From an uncultured Pseudoteredinibacter sp. (lineage in GTDB: Bacteria > Pseudomonadota > Gammaproteobacteria > Pseudomonadales > Cellvibrionaceae): DNA of 64,000 bases. The notes under the pieces were generated by a model. It was not told where the DNA came from. It saw nothing but the letters and a program-made list of their open reading frames with translations, and did not search any database. The DNA is taken from positions 1,364,001-1,428,000 of the forward strand of contig NZ_CANMYE010000001.1 in assembly GCF_947502065.1 (NCBI RefSeq), in the 5' to 3' direction. Numbering within the stretch: position 1 is the first letter of the stretch; each line of letters starts with the position of its first letter. Shown piece by piece: positions 1-7,410 of the stretch. The translations under genes and the position numbers were made by a program.

Positions 1-2
1 AT

Positions 3-407
3 AAGGTCAAATACCACTGTGAGATTCATACCGACTTGGCCGAATTACCGCCTATCATGTGTAATCTAAATGAATTGAGCCAGGTCTTCATTAATCTTAT
101 CGTCAACGCCTGTGATGCTGTCGATGAAAACGGTCTGATCAAAATTAAGGGTTATCAAGAGAGTGGCTATATTCACTACCTTGTAGAGGACAATGGCAAG
201 GGTATATCTGAAAAGGATATGGATAAAATTTTCACCCCTTTCTACACCTCCAAGGAGGTTGGCAAAGGCACTGGTCTAGGGCTTTCCGTATCCTATGGCA
301 TTATAGAGAGCCTCGGAGGCACGATTCGCGTCTGCAGTGACATTGGCAAGGGCACCAGCTTCCACATCAGCTTACCGGTCAATCGCGAACCTATCGCAGC
401 CGAATAA
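3..407 (+). CDS. Sensor histidine kinase, C-terminal ATPase part (5' truncated by window edge)
   Basis: The reading frame is open to the left edge, so only the last 134 codons are present. They form the HATPase_c domain: an N box with NLIVNACDAV, a G1 box DNGKGI, an F box FTPFYTSK and a G2 box GKGTGLGLS. This is the ATP-binding half of an NtrB-like kinase that autophosphorylates a His and passes the phosphate to a response regulator. The dimerisation/His-box domain and any sensor lie upstream and cannot be judged. The gene sits just before the exopolysaccharide operon, and an NtrC-type receiver protein is encoded at 9863-11404 in the same locus. I infer they are partners. No receiver domain follows the kinase; the frame stops right after the catalytic domain. 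Confidence 0.9.
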   Translation, partial: KVKYHCEIHTDLAELPPIMCNLNELSQVFINLIVNACDAVDENGLIKIKGYQESGYIHYLVEDNGKGISEKDMDKIFTPFYTSKEVGKGTGLGLSVSYGIIESLGGTIRVCSDIGKGTSFHISLPVNREPIAAE

Positions 408-455
408 ACTCCTTCAAATAGCTCTCTATCCTGCGACTTTCATGGGTTTTTCCTC

Positions 456-480
456 TTTGCAAAATGCAAAAATTGCAATT
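456..480 (+). promoter_or_regulatory. Upstream activator site of EPS promoter P1
   Basis: Positions 456-470 read TTTGCAAAATGCAAA, and a third TGCA-type box (AATTGCAATT) follows at 471-480. The same 15-mer recurs exactly at 4447-4461, with one mismatch on the minus strand at 9793-9807, and in weaker form at 11587-11601. Each copy lies 75-125 bp upstream of a sigma54-type promoter, the usual place for an enhancer bound by an NtrC-family activator. Binding by the regulator encoded at 9863-11404 is inferred. Confidence 0.72.
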
Positions 481-524
481 TGGCAAGACATTTACAAACC
501 CTTTTCAAGTAATAATCTCTTTAT

Positions 525-537
525 TTTCAATCACTTA
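525..537 (+). promoter_or_regulatory. IHF-like site of EPS promoter P1
   Basis: The sequence TTTCAATCACTTA matches the IHF consensus WATCAANNNNTTR at all but one defined position. It lies between the upstream activator site and the -24/-12 element, with 17 bp to the TGG of the promoter. A similar site sits 16 bp from the promoter in the other three units. Confidence 0.6.
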
Positions 538-554
538 CCATTATAAATCTATAA

Positions 555-570
555 TGGCTTAAGTTTTGCA
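555..570 (+). promoter_or_regulatory. Sigma54 promoter P1 (export operon)
   Basis: TGGCTTAAGTTTTGCA has the TGG-N8-TTGCA form, with GG and GC at the required 10-bp separation. Transcription should start near 580, about 40 nt before the ATG at 619. A weaker look-alike at 481 lacks the -12 G and overlaps the activator site, so it was not chosen. Confidence 0.75.
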
Positions 571-618
571 GAGCTAGCGTAAAGAAATCATCTTAAATTA
601 GCTATGTGGAGTTATGCC

Positions 619-1812
619 ATGAGAAAACAAGCCAGCTACCCCCTGCTTGGACTTGCAGCCATACTCAGTTTAGCGGCCTGCACCCAGCAACATGGACTAG
701 GCCTGCCGGACAATGGCAATAATAGCGAGCGCCACTTTCTATACGGCAGCCAAGTTGACGTGCCAAACCACATTTACGGTATCGAGCCCATGTGCCAGGC
801 CAGCTCCTTAAACAAGCCGAGTAACACTCTCCTGCGAAACAACAATGCACCCAAATCCGTGTTGGGCCCTGGTGATCTAATCGAGATCGAAATAAGCCTG
901 GATAAGGCTCACTCAGGACATTTTATAATTTCCGCTGATGGTTATTTGAAGTTAGCCATGATCGAACCCATAAAGGCCGCAGGCTTGAGTAGCGTCGAGC
1001 TAGAACAGCAGCTAGAACTCGCCCTAATCAAAGGTTCTATTTACCAAGCCCACGCCCTGATGGTTGATGTGCGAGTCCTGCAATGGGCCGCAATCGATAT
1101 TACGGTGCAAGGTTCTGTATTCGAGCCTGGCCGTGTTCGTATCAATGAAAAAAATAAAGAGCAGCAGGCTGAAAGTAAGTTGCTTGCTAGGGGTGACTTT
1201 GCACAAACTCGCTTGCTGTCTGAAGCATTACGTGCAGCTTCCGGCGTAAGGCCAGATGCGGATCTAAAAAATGTGCAGATCAGTCGCGGCGATTGGCGCT
1301 ATCGTGTTGACGTTTCGGGAATCGTAGATGGCGGTGAATACCAAGATGTCGGTTTACAAGCTGGCGATAAAATTCATGTGCCGAGCACTGGCTGCATGCA
1401 GGAGTACTTAATCCGCCCGAGCATGATCACGCCAAAGGGGATGCGTGTATTCCTCTCAAACCTCAGTGAAACCGCTTCTAACAATGCTAATGCAGCCGTG
1501 GGGCGATACAGCAGCAACCTACCTTATGGTTCACGCCTGCTACATGCCGTTACCTCGGCTAACTGTGTTGGAGGTGCGAGTCTTAGTAACTCTTCTCGTA
1601 AAGTGATCCTAGCAAGCCGAAATCCATTTACTGGAAAAACCCGCGTGTTAGAACGATCAGTCGAAGAGCTTATTAGGCACCCAGACAGAGATAACCTCAA
1701 TCCTTATCTGATGCCAAATGACGCTGTTGCCTGCTATGACTCAGACATTAGCAATGCTCGTTCATTTGCACGCTCTTTGTTAGACATATTGTCACCGATT
1801 AAATTGTTGTAA
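619..1812 (+). CDS. Wza-like polysaccharide export outer-membrane lipoprotein
   Basis: This is the outer-membrane export channel component of a Wzy-dependent polysaccharide system. The start at 619 is preferred over the in-frame ATG at 604 because a GGAG lies just before it and the product then opens with a clean lipoprotein signal: MRKQ, a hydrophobic stretch, and a lipobox LAAC with Cys at residue 21. A Poly_export domain begins near residue 79 (VLGPGDLIEIEI). It is followed by a SLBB-like region containing VQGSVFEPGRV and LQAGDKIHVPS. The 397-residue length fits the family. It heads a three-gene unit with the Wzz-like and Wzy-like genes under the sigma54 promoter at 555-570. Confidence 0.9.
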   Translation: MRKQASYPLLGLAAILSLAACTQQHGLGLPDNGNNSERHFLYGSQVDVPNHIYGIEPMCQASSLNKPSNTLLRNNNAPKSVLGPGDLIEIEISLDKAHSGHFIISADGYLKLAMIEPIKAAGLSSVELEQQLELALIKGSIYQAHALMVDVRVLQWAAIDITVQGSVFEPGRVRINEKNKEQQAESKLLARGDFAQTRLLSEALRAASGVRPDADLKNVQISRGDWRYRVDVSGIVDGGEYQDVGLQAGDKIHVPSTGCMQEYLIRPSMITPKGMRVFLSNLSETASNNANAAVGRYSSNLPYGSRLLHAVTSANCVGGASLSNSSRKVILASRNPFTGKTRVLERSVEELIRHPDRDNLNPYLMPNDAVACYDSDISNARSFARSLLDILSPIKLL

Positions 1813-1838
1813 CAGCCAAACAAATATTGAGAATTGAT

Positions 1839-3209
1839 ATGAAATCAAATAAGAAACAGCTAAAGAAAAAACAGGCAAGCCGCACTAAGCGTCGCTTGAC
1901 TGTGCTGCTGTTTCTTGCCTTGAACATAATCCCAATATTGATGGTTGGACTGTATCTAATAAAGACACCGATTTTTCAAAGTAAAATGTCCATTCTTCTA
2001 CCGGGCAAAGGTAGTAATAGTAATGTAAAACTAGAAAACGTTGGCCAAGTTAGCTCCAGTTCGAGCTCACCGTTCAGCCAGCAGTTTAATCCTAGAGCGA
2101 ATTACAAATCGATTCTAGAAAGCCGAGACGTCGCCGAAAAAGTAAAGCGTCAACTTAATCTAGCCGAAGCCCCCGCTAGGCCCAAAGTTAAGCTATTGCA
2201 GCAAACTTCAATAATCGAGCTGGACATTCGAAGTGTTAATGCTGATCACAGCCAAGAGCTCGCATGGGCTTATTTTTCCGCACTGCAAGAACGCTTATCG
2301 GAGCTGCGAGAGGACGAGTTAAAAAGACGCCAACAAAGCACTCGCAAGGCCCTGTCTGTACAACTCAGTACGCTCAATGATAGTCGCTCGAAACTACTTA
2401 GTTTTCAGCAGCAATCTTTACTGCTAGACAAAAAAATGATGAGTGATCACCTCGCCTTAATTTCAGACACTCGTAGCAAAAAATCATCGCTAAGCGCCGC
2501 AATCAAGCGACTTGAGTACGAGGTGGATAGGCTCAGTAAGGATCTTGGTATCTCGCCTTATATTGCGGCAAAAGCCCTTAATTTACAGTCTGATATCCGC
2601 TTTAACGTTTATCTGGAAGAACTGGCGATCATTAACGTTAAATACAACGAGCATCGCGCTAAATTTGCTAAAAATCATCCAGAGATGCGCAAAGTTCAGC
2701 AGCGTTACAGTACCGCTCGAGCCAATATTCGCAAACGCAGCGAAGAAATAGCTGGAGAGTTCTCAGCGGAAATACTGCAAAACACTAATTTAGGCTCAAG
2801 CAAACAGTTGGCATCCCTATTTTCAAAATTGCTCATGGATAATGCCGAGCTAGAGGGCCTCAATGCAGAATACGAACAGATCAAACTTAATGAACTTCGC
2901 CTGCAAGACGAGTTAAAAATTCTGGCCCGTGAAGCTGCTGAATTAGACCGTCTTGAACGTGAGTTTCAAAGAGCCGAAGCTGTTTACAATTCCGCGGCGG
3001 CGCGTCTAGAGCTTAACCAAAGTGATATTTATGCGTCCTACCCTATTGTTCAACTACTCGCTGCACCGAGTATGGCTCTTAATCCGATCAGCCCTAATCC
3101 GATGATTGCCTTATTGGCCATTATTGCTGCGTTAGTCTTACTGAATTGTGGAGGGGTTTTGCTATGGCAAAGACAAGCCATTATTCAATTCTTATTGAAG
3201 AAAAACTGA
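1839..3209 (+). CDS. Wzz/GumC-like polysaccharide co-polymerase (chain-length determinant)
   Basis: This inner-membrane protein would set chain length and link the polymerase to the export channel. It has a very basic N-terminus, a first membrane segment near residues 20-42, a long periplasmic part and a second membrane segment near residues 420-445. The periplasmic part is rich in Lys, Glu, Gln and Leu, with extended helical or coiled-coil character at about residues 180-390. The sequence ASYPIVQLLAAPSMALNPISPNP before the second segment matches the proline-rich end of the Wzz fold. There is no Walker motif or Tyr-rich tail, so no BY-kinase is fused, and no separate Wzc-type kinase is seen in the window. 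The ATG at 1839 was chosen over an in-frame TTG at 1827. Its 3' end overlaps the next gene. Confidence 0.82.
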   Translation: MKSNKKQLKKKQASRTKRRLTVLLFLALNIIPILMVGLYLIKTPIFQSKMSILLPGKGSNSNVKLENVGQVSSSSSSPFSQQFNPRANYKSILESRDVAEKVKRQLNLAEAPARPKVKLLQQTSIIELDIRSVNADHSQELAWAYFSALQERLSELREDELKRRQQSTRKALSVQLSTLNDSRSKLLSFQQQSLLLDKKMMSDHLALISDTRSKKSSLSAAIKRLEYEVDRLSKDLGISPYIAAKALNLQSDIRFNVYLEELAIINVKYNEHRAKFAKNHPEMRKVQQRYSTARANIRKRSEEIAGEFSAEILQNTNLGSSKQLASLFSKLLMDNAELEGLNAEYEQIKLNELRLQDELKILAREAAELDRLEREFQRAEAVYNSAAARLELNQSDIYASYPIVQLLAAPSMALNPISPNPMIALLAIIAALVLLNCGGVLLWQRQAIIQFLLKKN

Positions 3210-4471
3210 TCATTTATGCAATCCTAGCAACCTGGCCAGCGTATATTTTTGGATTGCTATATCTATTGGGCTCTGTTATCGCCTGGGTAATATTGCTTAT
3301 TGTAATGCTTCGCCTGTATATCGAGGGCCCTAGGCACTACCAGCAACTATCTGTTTTGGTATTGCTTTGGGCTTTAGGCATGTTATTACTGCTTATTTGT
3401 CTATTGATCGCGCATGCAGAGTGGCAACTGGGCGCGGCGAAGACAATTAAGTCTAGTTTTGGCTGGGCTAAGGGCTGGGCGCTATTCGCGCTGTTTATTG
3501 GTCTTGGCGCATTGTTGCCTTTAAATTTAACGAATATCAGCCGCGCTTGCTGCTGGCTTGCACTAATGGGCGGGCTTTATGCATTTGTGTCTGTATTTGC
3601 TTTTATACTAAAACTGCCGCAGAGCTTATACATCTCTCCTTTGCAGTTTATGGGTGGTGGTGGTCCAGAGTTCTTTGATGTGCGTTTATACGGTATCAAC
3701 CCAGAGACGAGCTGGCCACGCTGGTTTTTCTATGCGCCTTGGGCCCCGGCTGGGGGTTTAGTCGCCAGCTTGCTGCTGATCATGTGTAGCCGTACAGAAC
3801 AACGGCCATTGAGATTAGCGGGAATGGCGAGCTGTGTACTTATGATGATACTTTGCCAGTCGCGTGTCGCTTGGATCTTACTCGTTATTTGTGGGCCCCT
3901 TTATGTTTTTATGCGCTTAAGCGCGCAGCGTCCGATATACCTTTTACTTGCAGTCATTGCGCCCGTATTGCTGTTGTTTAGTGTTGAGGCTATAGAGCTA
4001 TTACAGACGACTATGGACGATATCAAGAATGCCCGACCAGACTCCACGAGAGTTCGTGCCGAGTTGGCGCAGATCGCCATCCAAAGCTGGCAGAATGACG
4101 CCTATTGGTTTGGCCATGGGATTGTAATCGCAGGCCCTAAGAGCGTAGAGTTTATGCCTATTGGCTCACACCACAGTTGGTATGGTCTGCTCTATGTTAA
4201 GGGTCTGGTGGGTTTACTGGCATTTGCTTGCCCACTCGTCATGACTGCACTTTATCTGCTCTGGCGTGCCCACGAAGATGCTGATATCTGCTGTGGCTTC
4301 GTACTCTGCTTTATACTCTGTGTTTATAGTTTCACTGAAAACCTAGAAATCCTTGCCTATATAATCTGGCCCGCTTTGCTGTGGATTGGCGCAAGCCTGA
4401 AAATACCTAGCAATCACAGTATCGATAAAAGTTGCCTTGAGCCAATTTTGCAAAATGCAAAATATTCCTAA
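3164..4471 (+). CDS. Wzy-like polysaccharide polymerase / O-antigen ligase family membrane protein
   Basis: This polytopic inner-membrane protein of 435 residues has about ten to twelve hydrophobic segments. It has a large periplasmic loop containing GINPETSWPRWFFYAPWAPAG and a second loop with ARPDSTRVRAELAQIA and SHHSWYGLLYVKG. The latter is the H-x-x-x-G-L type pattern of the Wzy_C/WaaL family. A polymerase role is favoured over ligase because of the Wza, Wzz and Wzx neighbours. The ATG at 3164 has a GGAGGGG ribosome site at 3150-3156 and overlaps the preceding gene by 46 nt, which suggests translational coupling. Its last codons coincide with the activator site of the next unit at 4447-4461, so the coding tail and the enhancer share sequence. 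Confidence 0.8.
   Translation: MAKTSHYSILIEEKLIIYAILATWPAYIFGLLYLLGSVIAWVILLIVMLRLYIEGPRHYQQLSVLVLLWALGMLLLLICLLIAHAEWQLGAAKTIKSSFGWAKGWALFALFIGLGALLPLNLTNISRACCWLALMGGLYAFVSVFAFILKLPQSLYISPLQFMGGGGPEFFDVRLYGINPETSWPRWFFYAPWAPAGGLVASLLLIMCSRTEQRPLRLAGMASCVLMMILCQSRVAWILLVICGPLYVFMRLSAQRPIYLLLAVIAPVLLLFSVEAIELLQTTMDDIKNARPDSTRVRAELAQIAIQSWQNDAYWFGHGIVIAGPKSVEFMPIGSHHSWYGLLYVKGLVGLLAFACPLVMTALYLLWRAHEDADICCGFVLCFILCVYSFTENLEILAYIIWPALLWIGASLKIPSNHSIDKSCLEPILQNAKYS
4447..4461 (+). promoter_or_regulatory. Upstream activator site of EPS promoter P2
   Basis: This is an exact copy of the 15-mer TTTGCAAAATGCAAA found at 456-470. It lies inside the last codons of the polymerase gene, about 115 bp upstream of the sigma54 element at 4576. 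Confidence 0.72.
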
Positions 4472-4546
4472 ACTGCAGTGAAATATGCTCCTGCAAGACT
4501 ATAGCTTTCTTTAGGCTCAGCAGCATTCAGCCATTTAATTTATATA

Positions 4547-4559
4547 AAACAATAACTTA
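4547..4559 (+). promoter_or_regulatory. IHF-like site of EPS promoter P2
   Basis: AAACAATAACTTA matches WATCAANNNNTTR with one mismatch. Exactly 16 bp separate it from the TGG of the promoter at 4576, the same spacing as in P3 and P4. Confidence 0.6.
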
Positions 4560-4575
4560 CCAATACTCAATTTAC

Positions 4576-4591
4576 TGGTACAGCGCTTGCA
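4576..4591 (+). promoter_or_regulatory. Sigma54 promoter P2 (pyruvyl transferase unit)
   Basis: TGGTACAGCGCTTGCA is a near-ideal TGGYACR-N4-TTGCA element. Transcription should start near 4601, some 27 nt before the ATG at 4628, leaving room for the GGAG ribosome site. Confidence 0.82.
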
Positions 4592-4627
4592 ATAACCGCT
4601 GTACGACTACAGAAATGGAGTGGTGTT

Positions 4628-5806
4628 ATGAATAAAGCATTCTTATTTGGCTACTATGGTATGCACAATGCGGGTGACAATGCCCTTCTGCTCGCCAGTG
4701 CCTGGGGCGCAAAGCGTTACTTCCAAGCTGAGCAAGTTACGGTCAATGCATGTCATGAACTCAAATTGCCACTACTCGGCTCTATTCCTTCGTTGATTAA
4801 TGAGCATCAGGACTTTCCCGGACAGAATAGATTGCTGCAATACCGAGCTGCCTGGCAAAACAAGCATCTAATTTTCGGCGGCGGAAGTGTCTTTCATTGT
4901 GCCCGTGATATTCAACATATGCGCCATTTGTGCCGCATTAACCAAGGGCGCAACTCCGCCTTAGGGGTTGGGCTTGGGCCTTTTAAAAATACAGCCGCTG
5001 AAAAAGAGTGTAAAAAATTCTTAGAGCAATGTGATTTTGTTGGCGTTAGAGATCAGCAAAGTTATGAGATCGCTAAATCTCTATCTGCTAACGCGAATGT
5101 AGAACTAACTTTCGATCTCGCTGCGATACTAAGTGAAATCCCCAAGGCTCAGTTGCATCGCTGTTCGGAAGCTCAAGCGACACCTGGAGATAATAGCATT
5201 GTGGTAAATACCTCTCAGAAAGATAAACGACGTGGCATTGCTGTTGCTCTGTGCCCAGTTGAAAGACTCGGTGGCGACTATGCGGCTGAAACTTATCGCT
5301 TAAAAGCCTTAGCGCGGAGTCTAGCCTTAATACACGCATTAACGGGTGAGCCCATCTATTTATTTGATTTTAATGGGCATCCCACCCTGGGTGATAGCGC
5401 GGTTCACAAGCAGCTCAAAAACCTTATTCCCCAAGGTGTGCCCGTTATCTATTACTACTACCAAAGTAATCCGGCCTTGATAATAGAGAAGTTTAAACAA
5501 ATGCGTGTTGTTCTAGCTATGCGTTTGCATGCGGCTGTTTTTTCCTACTTGGCTGAAACACCCTGCATCAATCTTTCCTATCACAGTAAATGTGATGGCT
5601 GGCATCAGCAAGTTAAGGCTCCAGCTCGATATCGCTTTGATGCATTTAAACTTAATGAAATGAGACTACAAAAAGAGTTGATTGACGGACTTGAGTATGG
5701 ATTTGACGGGGCGCAGCTTGCTATCTCGGATGCATTAAGAGCTTCTTTGAAAAACTTTGATCTTCGTTCAATCGCTATGGAGGATCTGCTATGCGTAAAT
5801 CACTAA
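4628..5806 (+). CDS. Polysaccharide pyruvyl transferase family protein (CsaB/WcaK type)
   Basis: The enzyme would add a pyruvate ketal from phosphoenolpyruvate to a sugar of the repeat unit. The N-terminus carries the family signature GYYGMHNAGDNALL, and LIFGGGSVFHC follows near residue 80. The C-terminal half contains VLAMRLHAAVFSYL and PCINLSYHSKCDGW, the conserved R-x-H and S-Y-x-x-K elements of the fold. Its 392 residues fit PS_pyruv_trans. The start has a GGAG seven bases upstream. It leads a two-gene unit with the following GT2, which it overlaps by 16 nt, and has its own sigma54 promoter. Pyruvylation would make the polymer acidic; the acceptor sugar cannot be read from the sequence. 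Confidence 0.87.
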   Translation: MNKAFLFGYYGMHNAGDNALLLASAWGAKRYFQAEQVTVNACHELKLPLLGSIPSLINEHQDFPGQNRLLQYRAAWQNKHLIFGGGSVFHCARDIQHMRHLCRINQGRNSALGVGLGPFKNTAAEKECKKFLEQCDFVGVRDQQSYEIAKSLSANANVELTFDLAAILSEIPKAQLHRCSEAQATPGDNSIVVNTSQKDKRRGIAVALCPVERLGGDYAAETYRLKALARSLALIHALTGEPIYLFDFNGHPTLGDSAVHKQLKNLIPQGVPVIYYYYQSNPALIIEKFKQMRVVLAMRLHAAVFSYLAETPCINLSYHSKCDGWHQQVKAPARYRFDAFKLNEMRLQKELIDGLEYGFDGAQLAISDALRASLKNFDLRSIAMEDLLCVNH

Positions 5807-6831
5807 GCATTAGTGTGGTAATACCCTTGTACAATAAAGCAGAAGAAATTATTGCCACTCTTGAATCAGTATTGAAACAAGATCGTGCTGCCGACGAAGT
5901 TATTATTGTCGATGATGGTTCTACGGATTCATCCTTTGAAGTTGTCAGCGCCTATATTTCCTGCTTAGCCAGCACTCAGAAAGACGCCATAAATCTTGTT
6001 CGGCAAGAAAACCAAGGTGTATCGGCTGCTAGAAACCATGGCATTGAACTAGCCAATGGCGAGTACATTGCCTTTTTGGATGCTGATGATGTTTGGCTGC
6101 CCCAGTTTTTGAGTCAGATTGAGCAGCTATATTTTGATGGTCATTCAAGTGAATTTCTCGCTACAGCCTATCAGTATCAGCTTGGCCAGCTTGATTACCA
6201 GGCTGCTAAATTTCGCTACGGTCGAAACACTGATTTAGAAAACTATTTTGATATGGTGGCTGAAGGAGATCTTCCTTTTAATGCTTCAAGTGTTTGTATC
6301 GCTAAAGCCTTATTACTAAAGCTAGGTGGCTTTCCGCTTGGTCAGCGTATGGGAGAAGATCAAGAGCTTTGGCAGCGCGCGGCTTTGTGTGGTCGTATCG
6401 CCTATTCGCCGCTACGCTTAAGCGTATACCGTTTGGAGGCGGATAATCGTGCTTGTGCGCAAAAACCTGAAACTCAGGAATGTCAGTACAGTCAGCAGTT
6501 GTTTGATATAGCTCGCCATGATGGTTTGCAGGATAGTCTACGCGGTAGTTTGCTTGCTTGCACAGCCACGCACCTTAGGCATTTGGCTAAGCTCAATATT
6601 GATGCTGCTTGTTTTGAGCAGGCTAAGAGCTTGCTTATTCGTAGTTTAGAGAGAAAGTTTACTTTTAAGAGTTTGTTTTATCTGCTTTTGAGCCATGCTT
6701 TCTTGTCCAAACAAGGGCTAAAGGCTTGGTTCTGCAAGATTGATGAATTGAGGGGAACCGAGAAAAATTCGCAGCTGTCACAGCTACGGTATAAAAAGCG
6801 CTGGAGAGGTAGTTTAGATCAGCTTTATTAA
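5791..6831 (+). CDS. Family 2 glycosyltransferase (EPS)
   Basis: This is a cytoplasmic GT-A glycosyltransferase likely to build the lipid-linked repeat unit. The N-terminal SVVIPLYNKAEEI and IVDDGSTDSS motifs bind the nucleotide sugar, and the metal-binding DxD is DADD in IAFLDADDVW near residue 95. A GEDQELWQRAA motif near residue 190 supplies the usual acidic catalytic region. The C-terminal 100 residues are helical and unassigned. The start at 5791 lies within the end of the pyruvyl transferase gene, with GGAG just upstream, so the two are probably coupled. The donor and acceptor sugars cannot be assigned. Confidence 0.88.
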   Translation: MRKSLSISVVIPLYNKAEEIIATLESVLKQDRAADEVIIVDDGSTDSSFEVVSAYISCLASTQKDAINLVRQENQGVSAARNHGIELANGEYIAFLDADDVWLPQFLSQIEQLYFDGHSSEFLATAYQYQLGQLDYQAAKFRYGRNTDLENYFDMVAEGDLPFNASSVCIAKALLLKLGGFPLGQRMGEDQELWQRAALCGRIAYSPLRLSVYRLEADNRACAQKPETQECQYSQQLFDIARHDGLQDSLRGSLLACTATHLRHLAKLNIDAACFEQAKSLLIRSLERKFTFKSLFYLLLSHAFLSKQGLKAWFCKIDELRGTEKNSQLSQLRYKKRWRGSLDQLY

Positions 6832-6874
6832 TCGGCAATACTTATAGGCTTATTGTACTTCGAGGTAAATATCC

Positions 6875-7106
6875 AGACGCCAGCTTGGGGGAGCGATTTT
6901 CCGTTCCGACGCTGAGTGGACTCGCAACATCCAGTTGCTCACCCTTCGGGCAAGCCCTATTCTGCTCCTCGCAGAATAGTCATGCAGCAACCCGTTCCGT
7001 GGATTCGCGCCATCCGGGCGCTCAGCCTTCGGCCAAGCCCAAAACCTCTCCGAGAGATTTTGTCAGGAGCCTAGTCACTCCAAATCCCTCCCCCAAGCTG
7101 GCGTCT
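6875..7106 (-). repeat. Inverted-repeat-bounded element with two tandem three-hairpin modules (possible structured RNA or interspersed repeat)
   Basis: The ends form a 25-bp inverted repeat with one mismatch; the outer 19 bp, AGACGCCAGCTTGGGGGAG, are perfect. Read on the minus strand, the interior holds two copies of one module of roughly 90 bp. Each copy has a 9-bp hairpin, then GCTTGSCCGAAGGSTGAGC (an 8-bp stem with a GAA loop), then a 5-bp hairpin with loop YGGAT, then GARTCCAC and, after a spacer of variable length, GGAACGG. Stem pairs change together: GCGCC/GGCGC against GCAAC/GTTGC, and C-G against G-C in the GAA hairpin. The G-U pairs exist only on the minus strand. A 116-codon plus-strand reading frame across it is judged spurious. 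No transposase is present. Confidence 0.75.
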
Positions 7107-7369
7107 TTTCTATGTGGCCAAATTAAGATCGTTTTACTTTTTATGCTAACGATGAACGATACCCTTATTGTTCATCACAAGACTTTACTCAACACAACTC
7201 TCACTGCTGAAGCTCAATATATTGGTTCTCATTAACCGATAAATATAATTTGGAACTAGATAATGCTCTAGGGATAGGTGTACACGCTCGATTTCAACAC
7301 ACTCGAGGCTTGAGTGGAACGCAACTCTAAACTAATTGTCGAGCTAACAGATTAAACGAGGGCTAGTTT
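7107..7369. other. Unassigned intergenic DNA between convergent EPS genes
   Basis: This AT-richer stretch separates the hairpin element from the 3' hairpin of the minus-strand glycosyltransferase unit. I see no credible coding frame, promoter or repeat in it. Confidence 0.5.
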
Positions 7370-7396
7370 AGGTGCCTTTCTAGTAGTCAGGCACCT
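7370..7396 (-). terminator. Hairpin after the minus-strand EPS unit
   Basis: AGGTGCCT and AGGCACCT form an 8-bp stem with an 11-nt loop, 15 bp beyond the stop of the glycosyltransferase. No strong U-run follows on either strand, so it is either a weak terminator or a 3'-end stabiliser. Confidence 0.45.
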
Positions 7397-7410
7397 ATTT
7401 ACATTGGGTT

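Noticed and set aside
481-496. A second sigma54-like element, TGGCAAGACATTTACA
   Set aside because: The -12 half lacks the G of TTGC, and the element abuts the activator site, leaving no room for DNA looping. The element at 555-570 fits better.
6885-7235. A 116-codon plus-strand reading frame
   Set aside because: It runs across the inverted-repeat hairpin element, has low-complexity Ser/Pro-rich composition and no ribosome site. The structure of the DNA explains the open frame better than a protein does.
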